From: Rhodoferax sp. U11-2br
Lineage (GTDB): Bacteria; Pseudomonadota; Gammaproteobacteria; Burkholderiales; Burkholderiaceae_C
Direction of reading: 5' to 3'
Assembly (NCBI RefSeq): GCF_018619435.1
Contig: NZ_JAHFZF010000034.1
Location: forward strand, 1-48,649
Length of the DNA stretch: 48,649 bases
The notes below the pieces were generated by a model. That model worked only from the letters and a program-made list of their open reading frames with translations. It ran no database searches and was not told where the DNA came from. Positions within the stretch are counted from its first letter, which is position 1. Every line of letters starts with the position of its first letter. Of this stretch, positions 1 to 8,277 are shown piece by piece. The position numbers were made by a program, and so were the translations under genes.

Positions 1-372
1 TCCTCCAACGGCCTGACCCTGTGCTCAGGCTCGCTGGGTGCGGACCTGTGCAACAACATCCCGTCGTTGGTCAAAGAGTTTGGTGGCCAGGGTCGTATCC
101 ACTTTGGTCACTTGCGCAACGTCAAGGTCGAACCCGATGGCACCTTCTACGAGTCCACCCACAACTCCTGTGATGGCTCGCTGGACATGGCGGCCATTGT
201 CAAGGCCTACCACGATGTGGGTTTTGAGGGTTACTGGCGTCCTGACCATGGCCGCATGATCTGGGGTGAGACGGGCAAGCCCGGTTATGGCTTGTATGAC
301 CGCGCCTTGGGGGCGGTCTACCTCAATGGCTTGTGGGAAGCGGTGAGTAAATACACGCCGGCTAAGGTCTGA
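1..372 (+). CDS. uxuA: Mannonate dehydratase UxuA, C-terminal part (cut by left edge)
   Basis: The frame is open from the first base and ends at TGA 370-372, leaving about 123 residues. They read as the C-terminal part of UxuA, which dehydrates D-mannonate to 2-keto-3-deoxygluconate in glucuronate breakdown. Seen: the stretch [12 protein letters not shown] at the start, [11 protein letters not shown] near residue 35, and [13 protein letters not shown] near residue 80, all typical of this family, in which these segments help form the metal and substrate site. The true start lies outside the window. It converges on the GH31/TRAP genes, and a strong hairpin follows 10 bases after its stop. Other uxu genes, if any, must lie to the left. 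Confidence 0.93.
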   Translation, partial: SSNGLTLCSGSLGADLCNNIPSLVKEFGGQGRIHFGHLRNVKVEPDGTFYESTHNSCDGSLDMAAIVKAYHDVGFEGYWRPDHGRMIWGETGKPGYGLYDRALGAVYLNGLWEAVSKYTPAKV

Positions 373-381
373 CAACAGAAA

Positions 382-420
382 GCCGCCACGCCGGGGTGAA
401 CCGGTGTGGCGGCTTCTTTA
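382..420 (+). terminator. Intrinsic terminator after uxuA
   Basis: Arms GCCGCCACGCCGG (382-394) and CCGGTGTGGCGGC (401-413) pair with one G-T wobble around a 6-base loop and are followed by TTCTTTA. The site lies right after the uxuA stop. Confidence 0.8.
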
Positions 421-426
421 AAAGTG

Positions 427-465
427 ATAGCTGCTAGCCCTTTATGGATAAGGGCTAGCAGCTAT
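427..465. repeat. Dispersed palindrome, copy 1 (best preserved)
   Basis: The left arm ATAGCTGCTAGCCCTT (427-442) pairs perfectly over 16 bp with 450-465 around a 7-base loop. It lies between the convergent ends of uxuA and the GH31 gene and is flanked by A- and T-rich bases, so it may also stop transcription. The same core recurs near 9823, 13761, 21155, 42258 and 45590, and partly inside imuB and dnaE2. Confidence 0.85.
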
Positions 466-489
466 TTTTATATCAAGGTCCCTGAAATT

Positions 490-2913
490 TCACGCACCGG
501 TCGCTGCCAGACGCAGTGTGAGGTAACGCCAGGCTCCCTGACTGGTTTCCGACAGCAGCGTGGCGCCTTCGACCGCAACCGAGCGCGGGTCCGCTTGCGG
601 TATCAGGAGCGTCACCTCATTGGATACGGGTGGTTTTTGCCCAGACTTGGCTATCTGGATACGTAGCGCCTCAGCATCACATTGGACGGCCAATGTCCAC
701 AAGCCGAACTGGCCTTGTTGATAAGCCTGGCTGTGGCCGTCGTCCTCAAAACATGTGGCTTCGAACGCCCCGGTCTCCAGAGGAAACACTTGGAAGCCTC
801 GCACATCGGCCGTTTGCCCAAAATGCACCGGCGCCAGGTTCAGCGGGATGGCACAGCCTGCACGCGCCAGCAAAGGTGGTGTGCTGCTGTCCAGCGGTGC
901 CGCCAGCGTGAGCCATTGGCCACCGTGGTGGCGTTGGCCGCTCCAGAAATCCAGCCAGTCGCTGCCAGCGGGCAGCCAGAGACGCCGGTCCGTGGCACCT
1001 GGCTCCACCACCGAGGCCACCAGCAGATTGGGTCCGAGCAACATGTCGTCGTTTTCGGCCCAGGTCTGCGCGTCCGCCGGAAAGTCGTGGAAGGTCGGGC
1101 GGATCATCGGCTCGTAAGCCGAGTGGGAGCGCCACAAGAGGTGGTACAGGTAGGGCGTCAGGCGCACCCGCAGGGCGATCAGTTCACGGATGCGTGCCGT
1201 GATCTCGGGGTACATCCAGGGCTCATTCACCGTGCCGTCGTCGTTCCAGGAATGGATGGAAAAACGCGGCAGGAAAATGCCGTTCTGTACCCAGCGCAGT
1301 AACAGTTCGGGTCCGGGTGCTGGCCCGGAGAATCCTCCAATGTCATGCCCGGTATTGGACACGCCAGAGAGCGCCAGACCCAGGCCCATTCGGATGTTGA
1401 AACGCAACGTGTCCCAGCTGGTGTAGTTGTCACCCGACCAAGTTTGCACATGGCGCTGCATGCCCGGCGTGCCCGAGCGCGAGATCAGCCAGGGCCGCTC
1501 CTCAGGCGCAAAAGCCTGCTGCGCCTGGTGGGAGGCCTGCATCATCAGCAGGGTTTGCAAGGACCTGGCCTCGACCGCCGGGCGTGGCTCACCGAAACCA
1601 AACATGCGGGCCTGGGTGCTCCAGATTTCGTACTCGTTGTTGTCGTTCCAGGTGGCGGCGATACCGGTCTCCAACAGGCTCTCGGTCACGCGTTCTTTCC
1701 ACCAGCTGATGGTGGCCGGGTTGGTGAAGTCCAGGTAGGCACCAGTGTCGTCCCAGAACTGCACGGCTGTGGGTTGACCATCGGGGTCCTGGATCAGCAA
1801 GCCAGCTTCGGCTGCTTCGGCAAAACGCGGGTGGTCGTGCAAGAGCGCGGGTTTGATGTTGGCACACAGGCGAACACCTTTTGCCAGGTAACTGGCGGCA
1901 AACCCGGACGGGTCGGGAAACTTGTCGCGGTTCCAGTGGAAGACGTAACGTTTGCCACCAATCGAGGTGTAACCCGAGGACAGATGGAAAGACTCACAGG
2001 CGATGTCGTGTTCCTGGCAACGCGCCAGAAACTCACCCATGCGTTCCTGGGCGTTGGGCGCATCGGTGTAACTCATGGTCGAGCCCGAGTAGCCCAACGA
2101 AAATTTCGGCGCAAACACCGGTCTGCCGGTCAGCCAGGTGTAGCGCTGGGTGATAGCGGCCGGGCCGTCGCCTGCGATGAAATAGAGGTCCAGGTCGCCA
2201 TGTTCGGCCACAAAGTAGCGGTAGTGGCCGTGGTAGTTGTCCATTTCCTTGCCCATGTCGAACACACACTCGGACAAGGTGTCGTAGAACAGGCCAAAAC
2301 AAACACCGCTGCTTGGCTTGTGGGTCAGGTAAAACGGGATGTGTTTGTAGAGCGGGTCGGTGCTGCGGGCGTCGTAACCCATTGGGTCCAGGTTGCACAT
2401 CTGGTAACGCTGACCGGCGCGGTTGGCCAGGCCGGTGCGCTCGCCCAGGCCAAAGTACATCTCACCGCGTTCGCGCTGCAGGTAGTGGTAAACACGCTGG
2501 TCCCACCAGCCAAAGTTGTAGGCCTGGGTCGGTCGGTCATTGGCCGCAGCTTGCCAGACACCACTCCGTTTGACCTCCCAGCGGCAGAACAGGCCTTTGA
2601 GCTGGATGCTCAGGCGCAGGTCGCGGGTGGTGACCGTCAGGGTGTCGGCATCCTGGGCCAGCTCAAAGTCTGGCAGCGCAAAACCCGAGAGGTCAAAGCG
2701 GTCACGGCCCTCGGCCGCAATGTCGTCCAGACCGGGCGCAATGGCCCAGGTGCGGGGAAAGTGCAGGGTGGCATCGGGCAACACCAGCAGACGGACGATG
2801 TCGTGTTCGAGCACAAACACATGGGCCAAGGCACCCTCGGCGCTACGCAGCACCAGATGGTTGCCGCTGCTGGCAGGATCGAGTGAAAAAAGAGGAATTT
2901 GGTCAAGTCTCAT
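490..2913 (-). CDS. Glycoside hydrolase family 31 alpha-glycosidase (alpha-glucosidase/alpha-xylosidase type)
   Basis: About 807 residues, the usual size for GH31, retaining enzymes that release alpha-linked glucose, xylose or related sugars from non-reducing ends. Seen: the nucleophile region WNDNNEYEIW with Asp near residue 424; the acid/base region WSGDNYTSW with Asp near 495; GHDIGGF just after; and a beta-sandwich-like C-terminus. No signal peptide is visible, so it should act in the cytoplasm on an imported glycoside. The chosen start is ATG at 2913, 13 bases after the dctM stop; a TTG at 2934 would overlap dctM and add 7 residues. No clear ribosome site separates the two, so translational coupling is likely. 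It is the last gene of the TRAP group. Substrate cannot be read from sequence; a sulfoquinovosidase is less likely from the nucleophile motif. Confidence 0.88.
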   Translation of the reverse strand: MRLDQIPLFSLDPASSGNHLVLRSAEGALAHVFVLEHDIVRLLVLPDATLHFPRTWAIAPGLDDIAAEGRDRFDLSGFALPDFELAQDADTLTVTTRDLRLSIQLKGLFCRWEVKRSGVWQAAANDRPTQAYNFGWWDQRVYHYLQRERGEMYFGLGERTGLANRAGQRYQMCNLDPMGYDARSTDPLYKHIPFYLTHKPSSGVCFGLFYDTLSECVFDMGKEMDNYHGHYRYFVAEHGDLDLYFIAGDGPAAITQRYTWLTGRPVFAPKFSLGYSGSTMSYTDAPNAQERMGEFLARCQEHDIACESFHLSSGYTSIGGKRYVFHWNRDKFPDPSGFAASYLAKGVRLCANIKPALLHDHPRFAEAAEAGLLIQDPDGQPTAVQFWDDTGAYLDFTNPATISWWKERVTESLLETGIAATWNDNNEYEIWSTQARMFGFGEPRPAVEARSLQTLLMMQASHQAQQAFAPEERPWLISRSGTPGMQRHVQTWSGDNYTSWDTLRFNIRMGLGLALSGVSNTGHDIGGFSGPAPGPELLLRWVQNGIFLPRFSIHSWNDDGTVNEPWMYPEITARIRELIALRVRLTPYLYHLLWRSHSAYEPMIRPTFHDFPADAQTWAENDDMLLGPNLLVASVVEPGATDRRLWLPAGSDWLDFWSGQRHHGGQWLTLAAPLDSSTPPLLARAGCAIPLNLAPVHFGQTADVRGFQVFPLETGAFEATCFEDDGHSQAYQQGQFGLWTLAVQCDAEALRIQIAKSGQKPPVSNEVTLLIPQADPRSVAVEGATLLSETSQGAWRYLTLRLAATGA

Positions 2914-2926
2914 GAGGGGAGTCCAG

Positions 2927-4231
2927 TTAGCCAATCTTGCCCAGTACCACTTGAGGTAGCCACAGGGACAGTGCCGGGATGTAGGTGACCATGCACAAGG
3001 CCACGATCAGGAAGAAGAACATCGGCATCAATGGTTTGGTGAGTTGCGCCAGTGTCACATTGGCCATTCGGGCGGCCACAAACAGTGTGCTGCCCACCGG
3101 GGGGGTGGCCAGGCCGATGCACAGGTTGAACGTGATGATGATGCCGAAATGCACCGGCGAGATGCCGAGCTTCATCGCCACTGGCAAGAAGATCGGTGTA
3201 AAGATCAGCAAGCCCGGCGTGATGTCCAGGAAAGTTCCCAGCAGCAGCAACAACACGTTGAACAGTGTCAGCAGCACGTAGGGGTTGTCCGAGAAGTTGG
3301 TGATGGCGTCACTGAGTACGGTGATCGAGCCGGTGCTCGCCAGCAGCCACGACATCGTCATGGACACACCCACCATCAGCATCACCACAGCAGTGCCGAC
3401 GGCAGCATTGAGCATCGCATCGAACAGCTTTTTCCAGGTCAGGCTGCGGTACAGCAGACTGAGGATCAGGGTGTAGGCTGCAGCGGCACCGGCGGCCTCC
3501 GTGGCGGTGAAGATGCCACCCACGATGCCTCCCATGATGATCAGCACCATCGTCAGCGCAGGCAGCGCGCGCCAGAATGTCAGCAGCGCTTCTTGACGGG
3601 TGTATCTGTGCACATCATTGGGCAGGTCGCCGCGTTTGGCCAGGATGTGTATCCAGACCATGATCGACAGAGCCATCAGGATGCCAGGGATGTACCCGGC
3701 CACAAACAGCACATCCACCGGTGTGCCGCCCGAAATCAGCGAATAAATGATCAAAGCGCCTGAAGGAGGAATCAGCAAACCACAGGGGGAGGCCGCCACA
3801 TTGGCTGCGGCGCAGATCGGCATGTTGTAGCCCGCCTTGCGTTGCAGCGGCGACATGGTCGAGCCGACGCTGGCGGCACTGGCCACAGCCGAGCCCGAGA
3901 TGGCGCCAAACAGTGCATTGGCCACCACCGAAATCTGTGCCAGAGAACCTGGTAACCAGCCCACCAGCACCTTGGCCAAGTCAATCAGTCGCAGCGCAAT
4001 GCCACCAGTGTTCATGAGGCCCCCGGCCAGGATGAACAAGGGAATGGCCACCAGCGTGAAACTGTCCAGGCTGGACGCGACCCGCTGGGCCGACACGATC
4101 AAGGCGGTGTCAATCGACGGGGTCACGGTGAACAGCGCCAGCACCGTACCAATGCCGATGCAGAAACTCACCGGCACACCAAAGAACAACAACAGCGTGA
4201 ACACCACGCCCAGAATCATCAGCGCGTTCAT
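2927..4231 (-). CDS. dctM: TRAP transporter large permease (DctM family)
   Basis: 434 residues, hydrophobic throughout, with about a dozen membrane segments. It is the ion-coupled channel subunit of a tripartite ATP-independent periplasmic transporter. Family features seen: an N-terminal FGVPVSFCIGIG helix, FILAGGLMNTGGIALRLIDLA near residue 65, SGSAVASAASVGS near 113, GLLIPPSGALIIYSLISG near 150, and a C-terminal GLATPPVGSTLFVAA segment. It overlaps dctQ by 4 bases (ATGA), so the two are translationally coupled, and its stop lies 13 bases before the preferred GH31 start. TRAP systems usually carry carboxylates such as C4-dicarboxylates, sialic acid or hexuronates; this one's substrate is unknown, with a hexuronate or acidic glycoside suggested by uxuA and GH31 nearby. 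Confidence 0.93.
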   Translation of the reverse strand: MNALMILGVVFTLLLFFGVPVSFCIGIGTVLALFTVTPSIDTALIVSAQRVASSLDSFTLVAIPLFILAGGLMNTGGIALRLIDLAKVLVGWLPGSLAQISVVANALFGAISGSAVASAASVGSTMSPLQRKAGYNMPICAAANVAASPCGLLIPPSGALIIYSLISGGTPVDVLFVAGYIPGILMALSIMVWIHILAKRGDLPNDVHRYTRQEALLTFWRALPALTMVLIIMGGIVGGIFTATEAAGAAAAYTLILSLLYRSLTWKKLFDAMLNAAVGTAVVMLMVGVSMTMSWLLASTGSITVLSDAITNFSDNPYVLLTLFNVLLLLLGTFLDITPGLLIFTPIFLPVAMKLGISPVHFGIIITFNLCIGLATPPVGSTLFVAARMANVTLAQLTKPLMPMFFFLIVALCMVTYIPALSLWLPQVVLGKIG

Positions 4232-4758
4232 GCGGCCAACTCCTTGTTCACATGTTCAATCGCTTCTTCCACCTCATTGGCGCGCCTGAAGCTGGCGGGA
4301 TTCACAAGAATCGCAATCTCGTAGAACACGATGCATGCCCCCGCGATCGGAATACAACTGTAGACGTAGCCCATCGGTACCTCCAGCGTGGCGGAGAACT
4401 GCTCCACCTGAAAGGCGCGCAGCACCAGTTTGAGCCCGCCATACAAGAACACCGTCGCCGAGAAGGCCAGCACCAGGGCTGCCACAGCACGCATGTGGGT
4501 CAACAGGGCCTGGCCCTGCAACTTTTCGGCCAGCATGTCGTAGGCCATGTGCTCCAGCCTGCCACAGGCGTAAGCCGTTCCGAGCAGGCTGAGCCAGATC
4601 ACTGCAAACCGTGATACTTCCTCCGTGAAGATGGACGGGTTACCCAGCGCGTAGCGGCTGATCACCTGCCAGATCACACACAGCGCCAGCACGGTGAAGG
4701 AAATGATCAAACCCGCCTGCAACAGGCGGTCGATCACGGTTCGTAGCAATCTCATCAT
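4228..4758 (-). CDS. dctQ: TRAP transporter small permease (DctQ family)
   Basis: 176 residues with four predicted membrane helices, the usual DctQ layout: LLQAGLIISFTVLALCVIWQV near residue 14, a second helix around FAVIWLSLLGTAYACG, a third around ALVLAFSATVFLYGG, and a fourth around SCIPIAGACIVFYEIAILV. The motif ISRYALGNPSIFTEEVSRF after helix 1 is typical of the family. It partners DctM in the inner membrane and helps dock the periplasmic binding protein. It sits 18 bases downstream of dctP and overlaps dctM by 4 bases. The C-terminal cytoplasmic tail is charged. Confidence 0.92.
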   Translation of the reverse strand: MMRLLRTVIDRLLQAGLIISFTVLALCVIWQVISRYALGNPSIFTEEVSRFAVIWLSLLGTAYACGRLEHMAYDMLAEKLQGQALLTHMRAVAALVLAFSATVFLYGGLKLVLRAFQVEQFSATLEVPMGYVYSCIPIAGACIVFYEIAILVNPASFRRANEVEEAIEHVNKELAA

Positions 4759-4776
4759 GATGTTTCTCTGAGTGGT

Positions 4777-5742
4777 TTACCGAGTGGCTGCAATCTGATC
4801 GAGCAAACCGGCGATACGTGCGTTCTTGCGCTCTTCATCCAGCATCGGCTTGACCTTGTCCACAAACGGTTGTTTGGCTGGGGTGCTGAACTTCACGCCC
4901 ATTTTTTCTGCAGCAACCGCTTCGGTCTTTTCGGCTTCAGCCCACAGACCACGTTGGTACACAAACGATTCGTGGGCGGCGGAGCGCAGCGCATCTTGCA
5001 AAGGTTTCTTCAAGCTGTCCCACTTGGCGGTGGAGATCACCAGCACATCAGGCACCATTTGGTGTTCGGTCTGCGAGAAGAACTTGCTGACTTCACCGTG
5101 GCGGCCGGTGGTCAGGGCGGTGACGTTGTTCTCGGCGCCATCCACCACACCGGCTTGCAACGCGGGATACACCTCACCCCAGGCCATGGGGGTGGGGGAT
5201 GCACCCAGCGCTTGGATCATTTTGATCGTGGTTGGGCTTTGTTGTACGCGGATCTTCATGCCTTTCAGATCATCAGGCGTGTTGATCGGCTTTTTGGCGT
5301 AGAAGCTGCGAGCACCCGAGTCATAAAAGGTCAGGCCGATGAAGCCACGGTTCTTGGATGCGTTCAGGATCGTTTCACCGACCTGGCCGTCGAGCACCTT
5401 GAAGAAGTGGTCCTTGTTGCGGAACACGAAGGGCAGGTTGAACACCTTGTATTCCGGGGCAAAGGTTTCCAGCGGCGAGGCGCTGGCCTTGGTCATCTCG
5501 AGAATGCCGTTTTGCACCTGTTCCAGCGTTTCACGTTCCTGGCCGAGGGTGCCGTTGGGGAAAATCTTGATCTCGAGTTCGCCGTTGGACTTTTGCTTGG
5601 CTAATTCGGCAAAACGCACCATGGCCAGATGCACCGGGTGTTTGTCATTGAGACCGTGTGCCAGCCGCAGTGTCTCGGCCCAGGCGCCGCTGGTGCCAAG
5701 TCCGACCAGCACCAGGGTGGCAGCAAGTTTTGTCAGTTTCAT
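4777..5742 (-). CDS. dctP: TRAP transporter periplasmic substrate-binding protein (DctP family)
   Basis: 321 residues. ATG 5742 is chosen because AAGGAGA lies just upstream and the protein then begins with a clean signal peptide cleaved after GTSGAWA (residue 22). An in-frame start at 5835 would lie inside glpD and add a non-signal leader. Seen: LRLAHGLNDKHPVH at the mature N-terminus, FPNGTLGQERETLEQVQNG, KIRVQQSPT (the Arg is the family's usual carboxylate anchor) and GVVDGAENN near residue 200. It delivers the ligand to DctQM. The gene begins 56 bases after the glpD stop on the same strand, so it may be read through from the glpD promoter. Confidence 0.93.
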   Translation of the reverse strand: MKLTKLAATLVLVGLGTSGAWAETLRLAHGLNDKHPVHLAMVRFAELAKQKSNGELEIKIFPNGTLGQERETLEQVQNGILEMTKASASPLETFAPEYKVFNLPFVFRNKDHFFKVLDGQVGETILNASKNRGFIGLTFYDSGARSFYAKKPINTPDDLKGMKIRVQQSPTTIKMIQALGASPTPMAWGEVYPALQAGVVDGAENNVTALTTGRHGEVSKFFSQTEHQMVPDVLVISTAKWDSLKKPLQDALRSAAHESFVYQRGLWAEAEKTEAVAAEKMGVKFSTPAKQPFVDKVKPMLDEERKNARIAGLLDQIAATR

Positions 5743-5798
5743 CGCAAAATCTCCTTCGTGATAAGCGCCCGTGGGCGGGGTTTGGGAAATGGTAAAAA

Positions 5799-7349
5799 TC
5801 AATTGGGGCCGGATGTCGGCCAGTGTTGTTGGCACCAGCTCGCCACCTGCTGGCGCTCTGTCTCAGTCAGGTGCAGGCCCAGTTTGCTGCGTCGCCACAA
5901 CACATCGTCAGCGCAACGCGCCCACTCGTGCTGGTGTAGATAGTGCAGTTCGGCCTCGAACAAGCCTGGAGCGACTTGCTGGCCCAAGGCACCGACCTTC
6001 AGGAAGGTCTGCAGCCGCGAACCATACGAGCGCAACCAGCGCTGCAATAACGCCGGGGGCAGTTCCGGGTGCTGGCGTACCAGCATCTCCAGCGCATGTG
6101 GCATGTCCTTTACGGAACCGGCCGGTAACTCAAGTCCTTTGCACAGGTCCGCACCCGGCAAACTGGCGTGCGCGGTCCAGGCTGCATTGCCTGCACCCAA
6201 TGCCGCACACAGGCGGTCGGCAGCCTCTTCGGCGAGTTTGCGGAAGGTGGTGATCTTGCCGCCCCACACCGACATCAGAGGGGCGGCTTGGGTGTCGAGC
6301 TCTAGTTCGTAGTCGCGTGTGACGGCCGAAGCGTCGGTGCCTTCGGCCGCATCGAGTAGGGGCCTGACGCCGGAATAACTCCAGACCACATCTTGCTCGC
6401 GAATGGGCTTTTGGAAGTAGCGGCTGGCCTGCTCACACAGGTAGCTGACTTCGTCCTGGTTGATGTGCACCGCATCCAGACCACCGTGGTACTCAATGTC
6501 GGTGGTGCCGATCAGGGTGAAGTCACGCTCATAGGGAATGGCGAAGATGATGCGCCGGTCGGCGTTCTGAAAGATGTAGGCGTAGTCGTGCTCAAACACT
6601 CTGGGCACCACAATGTGGCTGCCCTTGACATGCCGCAACGAGCGCACCGCTTTGTGTTGTGCGCTGTCACGCAGAAACTGGCTGGCCCAGGGGCCTGTGG
6701 CGTTTACCACCGCGCGGGCCTGCACGGGCTCGATGTGTCCATCCCGATGACGCAAGTTCACCTGCCAGCCGGTGTCTCCAGTGCGTTGCACCTGGGTCAC
6801 CTCGCAGCGGGTGCAGATGCGGGCGCCGTGTTCTGCCGCATCCATGGCCAGCAGCACCACCAGGCGCGCATCATCGACCCAGCCGTCGGAGTACTCAAAA
6901 CCCTGTTTGAAACGGCTCTGCAGTGGTGCACCAGCCGGGTGTTGGCGCAAATTCAAGCCGCGCGAACCGGGCAGCAGCTCGCGCCGTGCCAGATGGTCAT
7001 ACAGGAACAGGCCGATGCGGATCATCCAGGCAGGGCGCATGGCGGGATCGTGTGGCATGACAAAACGCAGCGGCCACATGATGTGGGGGGCACTGCGCAG
7101 CAACACTTCACGCTCGGCCAGGGCCTTGCGCACCAGCCCGAACTCATAGTATTCGAGGTAGCGCAGGCCACCATGTATCAGTTTGGTTGAGGCTGACGAG
7201 GTGTGTGCGGCCAGATCATCTTTTTCGGCCAACAGCACCGACAGACCACGACCGGCCAGGTCGCGCGCGATGCCTGCGCCGTTGATGCCACCGCCAACCA
7301 CCAGCACGTCATAACTGGCTGTGGGAGATGCCCTTGGGTGATCATTCAT
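5799..7349 (-). CDS. glpD: Aerobic glycerol-3-phosphate dehydrogenase
   Basis: 516 residues, normal for GlpD, the membrane-associated flavoenzyme that oxidises sn-glycerol-3-phosphate to dihydroxyacetone phosphate and passes electrons to quinone. Seen: the FAD-binding motif VVGGGINGAGIARDLAGRG near residue 17, the family motif SSASTKLIHGGLRYLE near residue 52, and the C-terminal alpha-helical cap domain. ATG 7349 is supported by the FAD motif position. It is divergent from glpR-glpK across a 133-base control region, the classical glp arrangement. The TRAP and GH31 genes follow on the same strand, so GlpR may reach them too. No glpF facilitator is in the window. Confidence 0.97.
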   Translation of the reverse strand: MNDHPRASPTASYDVLVVGGGINGAGIARDLAGRGLSVLLAEKDDLAAHTSSASTKLIHGGLRYLEYYEFGLVRKALAEREVLLRSAPHIMWPLRFVMPHDPAMRPAWMIRIGLFLYDHLARRELLPGSRGLNLRQHPAGAPLQSRFKQGFEYSDGWVDDARLVVLLAMDAAEHGARICTRCEVTQVQRTGDTGWQVNLRHRDGHIEPVQARAVVNATGPWASQFLRDSAQHKAVRSLRHVKGSHIVVPRVFEHDYAYIFQNADRRIIFAIPYERDFTLIGTTDIEYHGGLDAVHINQDEVSYLCEQASRYFQKPIREQDVVWSYSGVRPLLDAAEGTDASAVTRDYELELDTQAAPLMSVWGGKITTFRKLAEEAADRLCAALGAGNAAWTAHASLPGADLCKGLELPAGSVKDMPHALEMLVRQHPELPPALLQRWLRSYGSRLQTFLKVGALGQQVAPGLFEAELHYLHQHEWARCADDVLWRRSKLGLHLTETERQQVASWCQQHWPTSGPN

Positions 7350-7482
7350 GGGTTCGTATCAAATTCGTTTACGTTCGTTATTGGAGTCATTTTTTAAAAA
7401 TCGAACAATAGGGAAAACCCTAGAGCCTAAAACGAAGCTTTTCAACGATAGTACGTGCCATGGTCTGTGTTCTGGGCTGTTT
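7350..7482. promoter_or_regulatory. Divergent glpD/glpR control region with GlpR-like half-sites
   Basis: The region is A+T rich for this genome. It carries TTCGTT twice, one helical turn apart (7364 and 7374). ACGTTCGTTA (7371-7380) and CGAACAATA (7402-7410) resemble the two halves of the known E. coli GlpR operator, and AACGAA occurs at 7431. A separate palindrome TAGGGAAAACCCTA lies at 7409-7422. Which protein binds which site is inference. Confidence 0.45.
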
Positions 7483-8253
7483 ATGAACTTCAATCCGAAT
7501 CCTCGTCAGTTCTCCATGCTCAGCAAGGTGCAGGAGCTTGGTTCGGTCAGTGTCGAGGCGCTGGCCGAGCAGTTTGGGGTCACCCTGCAGACGGTTCGCC
7601 GTGACGTCAAGCTGCTCTCAGATGCGGGCTTGTTGTCACGGTTTCATGGCGGCGCCCGTCTGCCCAGTTCCACCACCGAGAACATCGCCTACCGTCAGCG
7701 CAAATTGCTCAACGATGCCGCCAAACACCGCATCGCCTGCGCCGTGGCTGACGCGGTGCCGGACGGCTGTTCGCTGATCATCAACATCGGCACCACCACC
7801 GAAGCGGTGGCCCGCGAGCTGCTGCGCCGCAAGGACCTGCGGGTGATCACCAACAACCTCAATGTGGCCACCATCCTGGCGGCCAACCCGGGTTTTGAGG
7901 TGATTGTGGCGGGGGGCGTGGTGCGCTCGCGTGACAACGGCATCGTGGGTGAGGCCACGGTGGATTTCATCCGCCAGTTCAAGGTCGACATCGGCCTGAT
8001 CGGCATCTCCGGCATCGAGGCCGACGGCACATTGCGTGACTTTGACTACCGGGAGGTGTCGGTGGCGCGGGCCATCGTCGAGCGCGCGCGTGAGGTCTGG
8101 CTGGCTGCCGACCACAGCAAATTCAACCGCCCCGCCATGGCGGAGGTGGCGCGCATCGACCAGGTGGATGTGCTGTTTACCGACCTGGCTCCGCCATCAC
8201 CTTTTGACACACTGCTTGACGAAGCCGGTGTGCGTTGTGTCATCACTCCCTGA
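7483..8253 (+). CDS. glpR: DeoR-family repressor of glycerol metabolism (GlpR)
   Basis: 256 residues, the usual DeoR-family length. The N-terminal winged helix-turn-helix shows LAEQFGVTLQTVRRDVKLLS (about residues 27-46) followed by GLLSRFHGGA, the family signature. The C-terminal effector domain has NIGTTTEAVARELL near residue 100, DIGLIGISGIEADGTLRDFDYREV near 170 and EVWLAADHSKF near 205. In E. coli GlpR binds glycerol-3-phosphate. The role here is assigned from its place between glpD (divergent) and glpK (25 bases downstream). ATG 7483 is chosen because it starts the HTH domain properly; an in-frame upstream ATG at 7348 would overlap glpD and add 45 residues unlike the family. Ribosome site weak. 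Confidence 0.92.
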   Translation: MNFNPNPRQFSMLSKVQELGSVSVEALAEQFGVTLQTVRRDVKLLSDAGLLSRFHGGARLPSSTTENIAYRQRKLLNDAAKHRIACAVADAVPDGCSLIINIGTTTEAVARELLRRKDLRVITNNLNVATILAANPGFEVIVAGGVVRSRDNGIVGEATVDFIRQFKVDIGLIGISGIEADGTLRDFDYREVSVARAIVERAREVWLAADHSKFNRPAMAEVARIDQVDVLFTDLAPPSPFDTLLDEAGVRCVITP

Positions 8254-8277
8254 TCTACTTTTTCTTTTCACGTCACC

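Noticed and set aside
1345..2886. Open frame of about 513 codons on the plus strand opposite the GH31 gene
   Set aside because: It is a shadow of GH31 codon usage: the protein is rich in Val, Gly and Gln without known motifs, and GH31 itself has all catalytic residues.
5799..5835. Start of dctP at 5835 giving a protein 31 residues longer
   Set aside because: It would overlap the end of glpD and put a non-signal leader before a perfect signal peptide; ATG 5742 has a strong ribosome site.
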